28,516 nucleotides of DNA from DATEVL01 sp035471625 (GCA_035471625.1 DATIPT010000107.1:1-28516), one strand, 5' to 3'. Positions 6,972 through 15,313 are shown, counted from the first letter of the stretch. The notes: generated by a model from the letters alone, not told the origin. Program-made: numbers and translations.

Positions 6972-7043
6972 GCGGGCGTGGCCAAGCGGTAAGGCAACAG
7001 CCTTCCAAGCTGTCATCCGCGGGTTCGAATCCCGTCGCCCGCT
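6972..7043 (+). tRNA. tRNA-Gly (anticodon TCC)
   Basis: Acceptor GCGGGCG (6972-6978) with CGCCCGC (7036-7042), anticodon stem ACAGC/GCTGT around CTTCCAA (anticodon TCC, 7004-7006), T-loop TTCGAAT, discriminator T7043. CCA is not encoded. Confidence 0.97.
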
Positions 7044-7059
7044 CCTGATTGCCCTTCGC

Positions 7060-7125
7060 GGTCAGCCTTCAGCCATCAGCCAGGTCGACGACCCGAGTCG
7101 CGCTGACCGCTGATGGCTGTCCGCT
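7060..7125 (+). repeat. Inverted heptad-repeat element 1
   Basis: The spacer between tRNA-Gly and tRNA-Met begins with three 7-nt units of the form NTCAGCC (7061-7081 region) and ends with three of the form GCTGNNN (7103-7123). CAGCCATCAGC (7070-7080) and GCTGATGGCTG (7109-7119) are a perfect 11-bp inverted repeat, so the whole can form a hairpin. Two related elements occur in the rRNA operon (15147-15232 and 18605-18697). Confidence 0.75.
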
Positions 7126-7129
7126 CCAT

Positions 7130-7205
7130 GGGCCCGTAGCTCAGGGGTTAGAGCGGCCGGCTCATAACCGGTTGGTCGCAGGTTCGAATCCTGCCGGGCC
7201 CACCA
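7130..7205 (+). tRNA. tRNA with anticodon CAT (elongator Met, or Ile2)
   Basis: Acceptor GGGCCCG (7130-7136) with CGGGCCC (7195-7201), discriminator A7202 and an encoded CCA (7203-7205). Anticodon loop CTCATAA (CAT at 7163-7165). It is not the initiator: the first base pair is G-C, and the anticodon stem lacks the three G-C pairs typical of initiators. CAT could be Met or the lysidine-modified Ile2; the GGTCGC variable region fits either. Confidence 0.9.
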
Positions 7206-7244
7206 TGGCTTCCCGGATGGATCCCCGAGGGGCGAGTTCTCCAC

Positions 7245-7886
7245 ATGACCTGCAATCAGTGTCTGGGGATTGAACGCGAGTTCGACCGAGCGACGGCACA
7301 GCGAGAGCTGCGCCGCTACCGCCGCGACGGGGCGGGCCGATCGACCCGCGTCCTGATCGAGGCTCTCCTGGCCGCCGGGGTGGAGGGTTGCACCCTTCTC
7401 GATATCGGGGGCGGCGTGGGCGCGATCCAGTACGCCCTGTTGGAGCGCGGCGCGACGTCGGCGACCGGCGTCGATGCCTCGTCGGCCTACCTCGAAGCGG
7501 CCCACGAAGAGGCTGCCCGGCGGGGCCTGGCCGCAAGAGTGCGGGGGCTTCATGGTGATTTCGTGCGGCTCGCGCCTACCATCGCTGAGGCCGACATCGT
7601 AACGCTCGACCGAGTCATCTGCTGTTACCATGACATGCGCTCCCTGGTGGAGGAGTCGGCGCGGCGGGCGCGCACGCTGTATGGGATCGTCTACCCGAGG
7701 GAGGCGTGGTGGCTTCGGCCTGCCTTTGCGATCGGGAATCTGTACCTGCGCCTCCGGCAGAGTCCGTTCCGAGTCTTCCTTCACAGCCAGCGTGAGATTG
7801 ACGCCGGCGTGGCCCGGCACGGCCTACGGAAGATCGAGGAGCGCGACGTCGGGGTCTGGCGAGTGGCCGTCTTCGCCGGGCGATGA
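7245..7886 (+). CDS. Class I SAM-dependent methyltransferase
   Basis: 213 residues with a Rossmann-type SAM-binding domain: motif I LLDIGGGVGAIQ (51-62), an acidic residue at the end of the second strand in ATGVDAS, and a third-strand region near HGDFVRLAP. The N-terminus contains CNQCLGI (3-9) and a helical segment EREFDRATAQRELRRYRR. The C-terminal part (WWLRPAFAIGNLYLRL) is hydrophobic and may cover a small-molecule substrate pocket. The substrate is unknown; distant resemblance to Mg-protoporphyrin or natural-product methyltransferases is only general. ATG 7245 follows a GAGGGG stretch at moderate distance. The gene begins 39 nt after the tRNA-CAT end and may be read from the same transcript. 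It converges on the NYN gene. Confidence 0.88.
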   Translation: MTCNQCLGIEREFDRATAQRELRRYRRDGAGRSTRVLIEALLAAGVEGCTLLDIGGGVGAIQYALLERGATSATGVDASSAYLEAAHEEAARRGLAARVRGLHGDFVRLAPTIAEADIVTLDRVICCYHDMRSLVEESARRARTLYGIVYPREAWWLRPAFAIGNLYLRLRQSPFRVFLHSQREIDAGVARHGLRKIEERDVGVWRVAVFAGR

Positions 7887-7913
7887 TTCACCGCCGCGGG
7901 CGCGGCGGGCCGC

Positions 7914-8402
7914 TCACCCCTGGCCGCCGGGCCTCGACGGCCTCCTTCGAAACAGATCCTCCCACGCTTCGACATCCTCGGCCGAGACCGGGGCGTCCGG
8001 CTTCTCGGGTTGGGTGGGCCGAGCGTCAGAGCCAAAGAGCAGTCTGGCGAATTCGCCGCTGGACAGCGCCCGAGCCCCGGCGCGGCGGGCCGCCTGAGCC
8101 ACACTCCTGTCGGACGAAACGACGATCCAATTCGGAGCCTCACGTCCTACCTGCTCGAGGTGACGGACGATGGCGCTGTCGGCCGTCGCCGGGGGCCGGA
8201 CGAAGCGGACCGTGACTCCGCCGCCCGCAGGCGGATTGCTGCGACCCGGAGCCCCCCGGTCGAAATAGACGGTGATCCGGGTTCGCTGGCCTGCGCAGAA
8301 GGCGCGCAGGACTCGCACGAGTTTCACCTCGTCGTCGGGGTCGCGCAGGTCGTGTCCCGGCAGCGCACCGATCAAGTTGTGGCCGTCGATCAGGTAGGGC
8401 AT
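7914..8402 (-). CDS. NYN/YacP-like RNA-binding nuclease-type protein
   Basis: 162 residues. The N-terminus MPYLIDGHNLIGALPG, with Asp6 and Asn9, is typical of the YacP/NYN (PIN-like) family, which includes ribosome-associated mRNA endonucleases such as Rae1. Further family features are YFDRG in the middle and IVVSSDRSVAQAARRAGA late, which supply the acidic metal-binding residues. The final ~30 residues are a charged tail. I chose ATG 8402 because the family motif starts there; GGAGAAA lies 13 nt upstream. The longer frame to 8567 would overlap the divergent LysM gene. Cytoplasmic; RNA target unknown. Confidence 0.88.
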   Translation of the reverse strand: MPYLIDGHNLIGALPGHDLRDPDDEVKLVRVLRAFCAGQRTRITVYFDRGAPGRSNPPAGGGVTVRFVRPPATADSAIVRHLEQVGREAPNWIVVSSDRSVAQAARRAGARALSSGEFARLLFGSDARPTQPEKPDAPVSAEDVEAWEDLFRRRPSRPGGQG

Positions 8403-8471
8403 GAGCGGCGCATTTCTCCGGCTGGGCGTCCTATGCGTCTTGCGGCCGGCGGCCTTTCGCAAACCGTGGGC

Positions 8472-8482
8472 TATGCTATCAT
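8472..8482 (+). promoter_or_regulatory. Possible -10 region of the LysM gene operon
   Basis: TATGCTATCAT contains two overlapping -10-like hexamers, TATGCT (8472-8477) and TATCAT (8477-8482). The second ends 8 nt before ATG 8491, so transcription may begin at or next to the start codon. The -35 is weak (TTTCGC at 8455-8460, 16-nt spacing). No Shine-Dalgarno precedes the ATG. Confidence 0.45.
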
Positions 8483-8490
8483 GCCGCCTC

Positions 8491-9231
8491 ATGGGAAGCG
8501 TCCGTCGAGGAGGCAGCAACTCGTTCCTCTTGTTCCTGGGACTGAACGTCATTGTGTCCCTGGTCACCGTCTTGGCGGTGCTGACCTATTGGGAACGGCG
8601 CCGTCCGCCGGCCCCGACGGCACAGCCAACCGAGACGGTGGATGCCGCTGCCCGATTGGCAAGCGCCGTGCCCACGTCGACCGAGACCCTCGTCCCGACT
8701 CCGACGCCTCACGTCTACAAAATCAAGCCGAACGACACCCTGTTCGGGATCGCCCTTGAGCTCGGGGTTTCGCTGACTGAGTTGATGGAGGCGAACGGCC
8801 TGACGGAGACGAGCGTTCTCGACGTCGGACAGATTCTCGTCGTCCCCACCCCCGGTGGGCCTGCGCCCACAGGGACGGCGGAACCGCCACCTTCGACGAG
8901 CCCGACGGCTCCTCCGGCGCCTTCGCTCCCGTCGGTGGCGATCGTCGGGGTCACCGGCGTCGGGGACCTCGCTACAGAAGCGGTCCAACTCATTAACAGC
9001 GGCGGGACGGCGGCCATGGCCGGATGGATGTTGGACGACGCATCGGGCAATGTCTGTATCCTCCCGGCGTTCACTCTCCACAAGGGGGCTGTCAGCATCA
9101 ACACGCGCGCCGGCACCGACACGGTCATCGAATTGCACTGCGGCTTCGACCGGGCGTGGTGGAGGTCGGGCAGCACGATCACGCTGCGTGACGCCACCGG
9201 CTCGATTCAATCGACATTCACCATCCCGTGA
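8491..9231 (+). CDS. Membrane-anchored LysM plus lamin-tail (LTD) domain protein
   Basis: 246 residues in four parts: a short basic N-terminus, one membrane anchor (about 11-33), a Pro/Thr linker, a LysM domain (74-118; VYKIKPNDTLFGIALELG ... LDVGQILVVP), a second Pro/Ser/Thr linker (119-147), and a lamin-tail domain (148-246; AVQLINSGGTAAMAGWMLDD ... TLRDATGSIQ). LysM binds N-acetylglucosamine-containing glycans such as peptidoglycan. Bacterial LTD domains are extracellular beta-sandwiches often found on surface proteins. It therefore probably sits on the outer face of the membrane and contacts the wall. ATG 8491 is chosen because the positive-then-hydrophobic anchor follows it; the longer frame to 8401 overlaps the divergent gene. 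Its stop overlaps the next gene (GTGA). Confidence 0.9.
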   Translation: MGSVRRGGSNSFLLFLGLNVIVSLVTVLAVLTYWERRRPPAPTAQPTETVDAAARLASAVPTSTETLVPTPTPHVYKIKPNDTLFGIALELGVSLTELMEANGLTETSVLDVGQILVVPTPGGPAPTGTAEPPPSTSPTAPPAPSLPSVAIVGVTGVGDLATEAVQLINSGGTAAMAGWMLDDASGNVCILPAFTLHKGAVSINTRAGTDTVIELHCGFDRAWWRSGSTITLRDATGSIQSTFTIP

Positions 9232-9899
9232 AACGCGTCAACCTCCTTCTGGCGGTCGTCGTGGCCGGATCGCTCCTGGCGGCGTGCGGGGGAAATGTCT
9301 GGCGGGAGTACCGTTTCACCGAGCCCAGCGAGTACTACTTCTACTACCCGGAGGCCACAGTGCGGCGCGGCCCTCCGCCGTTGCTCATCGCCTTGCTCGG
9401 GGAGGATCAATCGGCCCGGGATTGCATGGAGCTCTTCCATTCCTATGCAGTCGACCGCGGGATCGCCCTTCTGTGCCCCGCCTCCCAAGGTGGTGACGAT
9501 CTGGTGGATCGGGTTCAGGCCGAAACAGACCTGGCGGCGATCCTGGCGCAGATTTACACCACGCACGTCTTCCAGGAGCGCTTCTTCCTTGCCGGTTTCG
9601 CGGATGCCGGAACCTTCGCTCTGGAATACGGTCTCAAGTACCCCGGCGCGGTCGGCGGCGTCTCGGCGATGTCGGTGGAGACGTTCCCGGAGCTTCCGGT
9701 GCCCTTTGGAGCGCCGCCAGTCCAACTCCTGGTAGGCGAATCTGACCAAAAAGGCATGGAGAGGGCTGGCGAGCAAGAGCAGACGTGGCGGACCGCCGGT
9801 ATGCTCATCCGGGTCGCCACGGTCGACGGCGACGGTCGATCGCCTTCGATCGGCTTCGCTCGCCTAGCGTCGGAACTCATCGACCAGATCGTCCGCTGA
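9228..9899 (+). CDS. Lipoprotein with alpha/beta-hydrolase-like fold, nucleophile missing
   Basis: 223 residues. Starts with GTG overlapping the previous stop. The signal peptide ends in the lipobox LLAAC (Cys20). The rest resembles poly(hydroxybutyrate) depolymerase/feruloyl esterase-type hydrolases: YYFYYPEATVRRGPPPLLIALLG, then the elbow region FFLAGFADAGTFALEYGLKYP, then VQLLVGESDQKG. At the elbow the usual G-x-S-x-G is GFADA, so the serine position is Ala125. No histidine appears in the C-terminal part where the triad His is expected. It may be a non-catalytic, binding or structural, relative. Middle gene of a three-gene set with the LysM/LTD protein and a DUF1992 protein. Confidence 0.85.
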   Translation: MKRVNLLLAVVVAGSLLAACGGNVWREYRFTEPSEYYFYYPEATVRRGPPPLLIALLGEDQSARDCMELFHSYAVDRGIALLCPASQGGDDLVDRVQAETDLAAILAQIYTTHVFQERFFLAGFADAGTFALEYGLKYPGAVGGVSAMSVETFPELPVPFGAPPVQLLVGESDQKGMERAGEQEQTWRTAGMLIRVATVDGDGRSPSIGFARLASELIDQIVR

Positions 9900-9903
9900 C
9901 GGC

Positions 9904-10326
9904 ATGTCGGGACTCGAACGTCTCGCCGAAGCCCGCCTCGTGGAGGCGGTCGCCAGCGGAGCCTTCTCGGGTTTGCCCGGGGAAGGACGCCCCCTCGTTC
10001 TGGACGATGAAGCTCACGTGCCGACCGAATGGCGGGTGGCGTTTCATCTTCTGCGGAATGCCGGCTTCCGACCTGAGTGGATCGAGATGAGGAGGGAGAT
10101 CCGTGAGGCTGCGGAGCGGGCGCGTGCCCGCTTGGCAGGTGTAGCTCGGGCCAGCCCTGCCCGTGCCGCAGCGGAGGTCGCCTTTGCCGTCGAGGCGTGC
10201 GCGATTAACCGGAAGGTGGCCGCCCTGAATCTCCAGGTTCCGGCTCCTCGATGGCAACTGCGGGCGATCGACGTGCAGTACGAATTCGATCGGCTCTCAC
10301 CGTCGAACGAAGTTGTCTCGTCCTAG
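9904..10326 (+). CDS. DUF1992 / DnaJC28-type conserved domain protein
   Basis: 140 residues. The N-terminal half carries the pattern of the DUF1992 (DnaJ homologue subfamily C member 28 conserved) family: ERLAEARLVEAVASGAF, GLPGEGRPL, and AFHLLRNAGFRPEW. The remainder is helical and charged. No J domain is present, as in most bacterial members; the molecular role of the family is not known. ATG 9904 starts 4 nt after the preceding stop without its own good Shine-Dalgarno, suggesting translational coupling. The 104 bases from its stop to dnaX hold the dnaX promoter. Confidence 0.88.
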   Translation: MSGLERLAEARLVEAVASGAFSGLPGEGRPLVLDDEAHVPTEWRVAFHLLRNAGFRPEWIEMRREIREAAERARARLAGVARASPARAAAEVAFAVEACAINRKVAALNLQVPAPRWQLRAIDVQYEFDRLSPSNEVVSS

Positions 10327-10381
10327 ACGTTGCTTTGCTGTCTGCCTCGGCGACGCCTCTGCGGTGCGACGCGTCCGTGTG

Positions 10382-10410
10382 TTGCATCCCCTCGCGGCGT
10401 CTGATAGACT
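10382..10410 (+). promoter_or_regulatory. dnaX promoter
   Basis: TTGCAT (10382-10387), a 17-nt spacer and TAGACT (10405-10410). The predicted start lies about 14 nt before the ATG; the Shine-Dalgarno GAGGA is at 10420-10424. Confidence 0.75.
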
Positions 10411-10423
10411 TCGGGCCGCGAGG
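10390..10423 (+). repeat. Perfect inverted repeat across the dnaX promoter
   Basis: CCTCGCGGC (10390-10398) and GCCGCGAGG (10415-10423) form a 9-bp palindrome around a 16-nt centre that contains the -10 box. The right arm overlaps the Shine-Dalgarno. It may be an operator or chance in GC-rich DNA. Confidence 0.6.
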
Positions 10424-10430
10424 ATTGTAG

Positions 10431-12050
10431 ATGTCTCAAGCGCTGTACCTCCGCTGGCGACCGCAAACCTGGGATGAAGTTGTCGGTCAGGAGCACGTCG
10501 TCCGGACGCTCCAGAACTCGGTGCGCGCCGGCCGGACGGTCCATGCCTATCTATTCGCCGGACCCCGCGGCACCGGCAAGACGACGACCGCCCGGCTCCT
10601 GGCAAAGGCCCTCAACTGCCTGGCGGACGACTCGGGGCGGAAGCCGTGCAACGAATGCGTCAACTGCGTTGCCGTCAATGAGGGCCGGTTCCTCGATCTG
10701 ATCGAGATCGATGCCGCCTCGAATACCAGCGTCGAGGACGTTCGCGAGCTCCGCGACAAGATCAACTTCCGTCCAAACCAGGGGATCTGCAAGGTCTACA
10801 TCATCGATGAAGTCCACATGCTTTCGACGGCGGCCTTCAACGCTCTCCTGAAGACGCTCGAGGAGCCGCCGCCGCACGCTGTCTTCATCCTGGCGACAAC
10901 CGAGGTGCACAAGATCCCGGCGACGGTGCTCTCGCGATGCCAACGCCACGAGTTCCGGCGGGTGCCCACGACCGAAATCGCAGCGTTCCTGGAGGCGCGG
11001 TGCGCCGCCGAAGGCGTCCAAGTGGAGCCGGCGGCGCTGCTCTTGATCGCGCGGACGGCGACCGGAAGCCTGCGGGACGCCATTTCGCTGCTCGATCAAC
11101 TGGCCTCCACCGGCGAGACGGTGACCCCGGAGCGCACGCGGGATGTCATCGGGACGGCCGGCGGCGAGGCCGTCGCGGCCATCGTGGCCGCCATGGGATC
11201 GGGGGAAGCTGGTGCCGGGATGGCGGCGATCCAGGCCAGCCTGGATGGCGGGGCGGACGCTCGCCAGCTGGCGCGACAGGTTGTCGACTACCTGCGGGGC
11301 GTGATGCTCATTCAGATGGGACAAGCCGATCTCATTGACGCTCCCAGGGAGACCTACACAGAAATGGAGACGCGGGCGGCTGCGATCCCCCTCGAAGGGG
11401 TCTTGGCCGGCATGCGTTCCTTCGGCCGGGCGGCCACGGAAGCCCGGCTCGGCTGGCAGCCTGGGCTGGGGTTGGAGTTGGCGCTGCTGGATACGATGCA
11501 GGTCGTGGGGCGCGGCGGACCGAAATCCCCGGGATCGGCCCCCACGTCCCGGCGATCGCAGCCCGCGGCGGCTGCGACGGATGCGTCACCGGAGCCGGCG
11601 AAGCCGCGCGGCACGACCGAGCGCCCGCCGACGAAGGTGGCCCCACGACCGGCAGCCGAATCGGCGACCAGCGCCAAGGTCTCAGAGCAGTGGGACGCGA
11701 TCCTGGCGGCGGCCTACCGCCTCGATACCCGAACTCAGGCGCTGCTCAAGTCGGGCCGGTTCCTCGGGGTCCACAACGGCCGAGTCGTCCTGGGATTCCC
11801 GACGGAGATCCTGCGCGAGAAGATGGAGAAGGGCCACAGCCTCGGCTTCGCGAGTCGGGCGATCGAAGAGGTGATCGGTGTCGCCCTGCCTGTCCGGTGT
11901 GTCCTTCAGCAGCACTGGTCGAACGAAGGCGAGTCAGACCGGGAGGCCGCTCCGCCGATGGAAGACGACGGCATGGTTGCGACCGCCGTGCGCGAGCTCG
12001 GGGGGCACGTGGTGGCCGTTCGTCCGGCCCCGTCAGAACCGAGCGCCTAG
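10431..12050 (+). CDS. dnaX: DNA polymerase III subunit tau/gamma
   Basis: Motor subunit of the clamp loader, which places the sliding clamp on primed DNA and holds the polymerase core. 539 residues. The AAA+ domain has Walker A GPRGTGKT (44-51), zinc-binding cysteines 63, 73, 76 and 79, Walker B VYIIDEVHM (122-130), and the SRC motif (168-170). A collar region follows to about 360. A Pro/Ala/Ser/Thr-rich linker (about 360-415) joins a C-terminal tau-like domain (about 420-515). No A-rich frameshift heptamer is seen in this GC-rich gene, so a shorter gamma form by programmed frameshifting is not evident. First gene of the conserved dnaX-ebfC-recR cluster. Confidence 0.97.
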   Translation: MSQALYLRWRPQTWDEVVGQEHVVRTLQNSVRAGRTVHAYLFAGPRGTGKTTTARLLAKALNCLADDSGRKPCNECVNCVAVNEGRFLDLIEIDAASNTSVEDVRELRDKINFRPNQGICKVYIIDEVHMLSTAAFNALLKTLEEPPPHAVFILATTEVHKIPATVLSRCQRHEFRRVPTTEIAAFLEARCAAEGVQVEPAALLLIARTATGSLRDAISLLDQLASTGETVTPERTRDVIGTAGGEAVAAIVAAMGSGEAGAGMAAIQASLDGGADARQLARQVVDYLRGVMLIQMGQADLIDAPRETYTEMETRAAAIPLEGVLAGMRSFGRAATEARLGWQPGLGLELALLDTMQVVGRGGPKSPGSAPTSRRSQPAAAATDASPEPAKPRGTTERPPTKVAPRPAAESATSAKVSEQWDAILAAAYRLDTRTQALLKSGRFLGVHNGRVVLGFPTEILREKMEKGHSLGFASRAIEEVIGVALPVRCVLQQHWSNEGESDREAAPPMEDDGMVATAVRELGGHVVAVRPAPSEPSA

Positions 12051-12108
12051 GCGCACGGCGGACCCTTCGCGGCGCGACCCCTTCCGCATCCAAGGAGAAG
12101 GAATCATC

Positions 12109-12414
12109 ATGCAGGATATGCTCGGCCAGCTGCGTGACATGCAGAAGAAGCTCGAGGAGACCCGCAAGGCGCTTGCCCAGGAGTCCATCGAGGCCAGCGC
12201 CGGCAAGGGGGCCGTCCGGGTGGTGATGAGCGGAACCCAGGAGTGCCGGGAGGTGATCATCTCCCCGGAGTTGGTGGCGGGGGGGGACGTCAACAAACTC
12301 CAAGAGCTTGTCGTCCTGGCTGTCAACCAGGCGATCCGTGACTCGCAGGTGATGGCGGCGCGGCGTCTGGGTCCGATCGCGGGACCGTTGGGGGGTCTCG
12401 TCAAGGGGAAGTGA
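12109..12414 (+). CDS. ebfC: YbaB/EbfC family nucleoid-associated protein
   Basis: 101 residues, usual family size. A dimeric DNA-binding protein that coats the nucleoid; in several bacteria it is linked to DNA repair with RecR. Motifs: MLGQLRDMQKKLEETRKALA (helical start), then the beta region GAVRVVMSGTQECREVIISPE and the C-terminal helix VVLAVNQAIRDSQ, with a Gly/Pro-rich end. ATG 12109 follows AAGGAG (12092-12097) and a second AAGGA at 12098-12102. Lies between dnaX and recR, 58 nt after the dnaX stop, as in most bacteria. Confidence 0.95.
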   Translation: MQDMLGQLRDMQKKLEETRKALAQESIEASAGKGAVRVVMSGTQECREVIISPELVAGGDVNKLQELVVLAVNQAIRDSQVMAARRLGPIAGPLGGLVKGK

Positions 12415-12454
12415 CCCCGAGGCCTGCGATGGAAGGACAAAGGAGGGCTGCGGG

Positions 12455-13063
12455 GTGACCACCCTGCTGCCGCGTCCGGTGGGTCGTCTGATTGATGCCT
12501 TCTCCCGGCTTCCGGGCGTCGGGCCGAAGACGGCTTCCCGGCTCACCTACTTCCTGCTCAAGGCGCCTGAGGCGGAGAGCCTCGAGTTGGCCGAGGCCCT
12601 GCGTGAGATGCACGCGGGCACAGCATTGTGTTCCGTCTGCTTCAACATCACCGAGGCCGAGCAGGACCCCTGTCCGATCTGCCGCGACGACCGGCGCGTC
12701 GGTGGCTTGATCTGCGTGGTCGAGGCGCCTTTGGACCTTGTAGCGATCGAGCGAACGCAAGCGTTCCGGGGTCGGTATCATGTCTTGCACGGAGCGCTCT
12801 CGCCCGTTGAAGGCATTGGCCCGGAGGATCTGCGGATTGAGGAGCTGATGCGCCGGGTGGCGGCCGGGCAGGTGGACGAAGTGATCTTGGCGACCAATCC
12901 GACGTTGGAGGGCGAAGCGACGGCGTTGTTCCTGCGGCGGCGGATGGAGGGCCACCCGGTGCGGGTGACGCGCCTGGCGCGTGGGCTTCCTTCTGGCGGC
13001 GACCTTGAATATGCCGACACGGCGACCCTCTCGCAGGCCCTGGAGGGGCGGCGGGAAGTCTAG
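12455..13063 (+). CDS. recR: Recombination mediator RecR
   Basis: With RecO and RecF it loads RecA onto gapped single-stranded DNA. 202 residues, full length. It has the helix-hairpin-helix GVGPKTASRL (21-30), the C4 zinc site (Cys59, Cys62, Cys73, Cys76) and a Toprim domain starting at LICVVEAPLDLVAIE. Toward the end, RLARGLPSGGDLEYAD is the conserved RecR signature. The start is GTG 12455, with AGGAGGG (12441-12447) 7 nt upstream. Probably co-transcribed from the dnaX promoter. Confidence 0.97.
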   Translation: MTTLLPRPVGRLIDAFSRLPGVGPKTASRLTYFLLKAPEAESLELAEALREMHAGTALCSVCFNITEAEQDPCPICRDDRRVGGLICVVEAPLDLVAIERTQAFRGRYHVLHGALSPVEGIGPEDLRIEELMRRVAAGQVDEVILATNPTLEGEATALFLRRRMEGHPVRVTRLARGLPSGGDLEYADTATLSQALEGRREV

Positions 13064-13128
13064 CCCGGGCGAGCGGGTTGGGGGCCATGGGGCCCGACTG
13101 GGGGCGGGAAACCCGGGCTTGAATGCCC

Positions 13129-13156
13129 TTGACAGCCTGGGGCGGCCTGCTATACT
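13129..13156 (+). promoter_or_regulatory. rRNA operon promoter P1
   Basis: TTGACA (13129-13134), 16-nt spacer, TATACT (13151-13156). The transcript would carry a leader of about 250 nt before 16S. The region between recR (13063) and 16S (13411) holds only promoters, a hairpin, a boxA and a processing arm. Confidence 0.85.
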
Positions 13157-13229
13157 TTGTCTGACGATAGACGAGGTCTCGTCCCCGAGCGGGAAAGACC
13201 CCAGTAAAGGTGAGTCAAGACAGGGCGAG

Positions 13230-13255
13230 GCCGATGGCCGGAAGCCGCCATCGGC
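13230..13255 (+). other. Hairpin between rRNA promoters P1 and P2
   Basis: GCCGATGGC (13230-13238) pairs with GCCATCGGC (13247-13255) around an 8-nt loop. It lies in the P1 transcript leader, without a U-tract directly after it. Confidence 0.5.
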
Positions 13256-13274
13256 GAATACGCGTCTTTGTGTC

Positions 13275-13303
13275 TTGACAGTCTGTAGGCGGGGTGATAG
13301 GAT
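13275..13303 (+). promoter_or_regulatory. rRNA operon promoter P2
   Basis: TTGACA (13275-13280), 17-nt spacer, TAGGAT (13298-13303). Tandem promoters are common for rRNA operons; P2 is the nearer one. Confidence 0.75.
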
Positions 13304-13323
13304 GCTCCGCTTCAGCACCGGGA

Positions 13324-13338
13324 ACCTTAACAACTGAA
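13324..13338 (+). promoter_or_regulatory. boxA-like antitermination site in the 16S leader
   Basis: ACCTTAACAACTGAA resembles the rRNA boxA (core CTTTAACAAT in E. coli), where NusB/NusE bind. The same 15-mer recurs exactly at 15527-15541 before 23S. Confidence 0.65.
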
Positions 13339-13349
13339 GAGTGACAGGG
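13325..13349 (+). other. 16S processing stem, 5' arm
   Basis: These 25 bases pair with 15024-15048 with a single A-C mismatch. The pair encloses the 16S rRNA and is the expected RNase III processing stem. Confidence 0.85.
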
Positions 13350-13410
13350 AAACCTGCAAGCTCGCGGTCCAGTCAATCCAGACCCACTGCGTCTTCGGAC
13401 GCGGAAAGTC

Positions 13411-14926
<1,516 letters not shown>

Positions 14927-15023
14927 CAGGGAGCCTGATCGAAGGCCTGTGGGCCGACGGTCGACTTCCACCGGACGTACCCAAGCCCCGCTCGGTGGCG
15001 GGGCGCTGGACGGAGCTCGGGGT

Positions 15024-15048
15024 CCCTGTCACTCTTCAGTTGTCAAGG
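15024..15048 (+). other. 16S processing stem, 3' arm
   Basis: Complementary to 13325-13349. It lies about 100 nt after the 16S end and just before tRNA-Ile. Confidence 0.85.
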
Positions 15049-15061
15049 CCGGTGCGGACTC

Positions 15062-15138
15062 GGGCCTTTAGCTCAGTTGGTTAGAGCGTTCCTCTGATAA
15101 GGGAAAGGTCTCAGGTTCGAATCCTGAAAGGCCCACCA
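15062..15138 (+). tRNA. tRNA-Ile (anticodon GAT)
   Basis: Acceptor GGGCCTT (15062-15068) with AAGGCCC (15128-15134), anticodon loop CTGATAA, T-loop TTCGAAT, discriminator A15135, encoded CCA (15136-15138). This is the standard first tRNA of the 16S-23S spacer. Confidence 0.97.
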
Positions 15139-15146
15139 GAGGAAGG

Positions 15147-15232
15147 ATCAGCGCTCAGCGATCAGCTGACAGCCAAAGGCCGGAGAGCGCGAAGGACGAA
15201 GGCTGAGAGCTGATGGCTGACGGCTGGGCTGC
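15147..15232 (+). repeat. Inverted heptad-repeat element 2
   Basis: Fills the tRNA-Ile/tRNA-Ala spacer. It starts with ATCAGCG CTCAGCG ATCAGCT in 7-nt register and ends with GGCTGAG AGCTGAT GGCTGAC GGCTG. ATCAGCTGACAGCC (15161-15174) and GGCTGAGAGCTGAT (15201-15214) are inverted copies with two mismatches. The middle is unrelated GC-rich sequence. Confidence 0.75.
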
Positions 15233-15237
15233 CGGAA

Positions 15238-15313
15238 GGGGATGTAGCTCAGCTGGGAGAGCGCTGCTTTTGCAAAGCAGAGGTCAGGGGTTCGAATCCC
15301 CTCATCTCCACCA
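15238..15313 (+). tRNA. tRNA-Ala (anticodon TGC)
   Basis: Acceptor GGGGATG (15238-15244) with CATCTCC (15303-15309), anticodon stem CTGCT/AGCAG around TTTGCAA, T-loop TTCGAAT, discriminator A15310 and encoded CCA (15311-15313). Confidence 0.97.

Noticed and set aside
10431..12050. Programmed frameshift in dnaX giving a gamma subunit
   Set aside because: No slippery A-rich heptamer is present in the GC-rich coding sequence.
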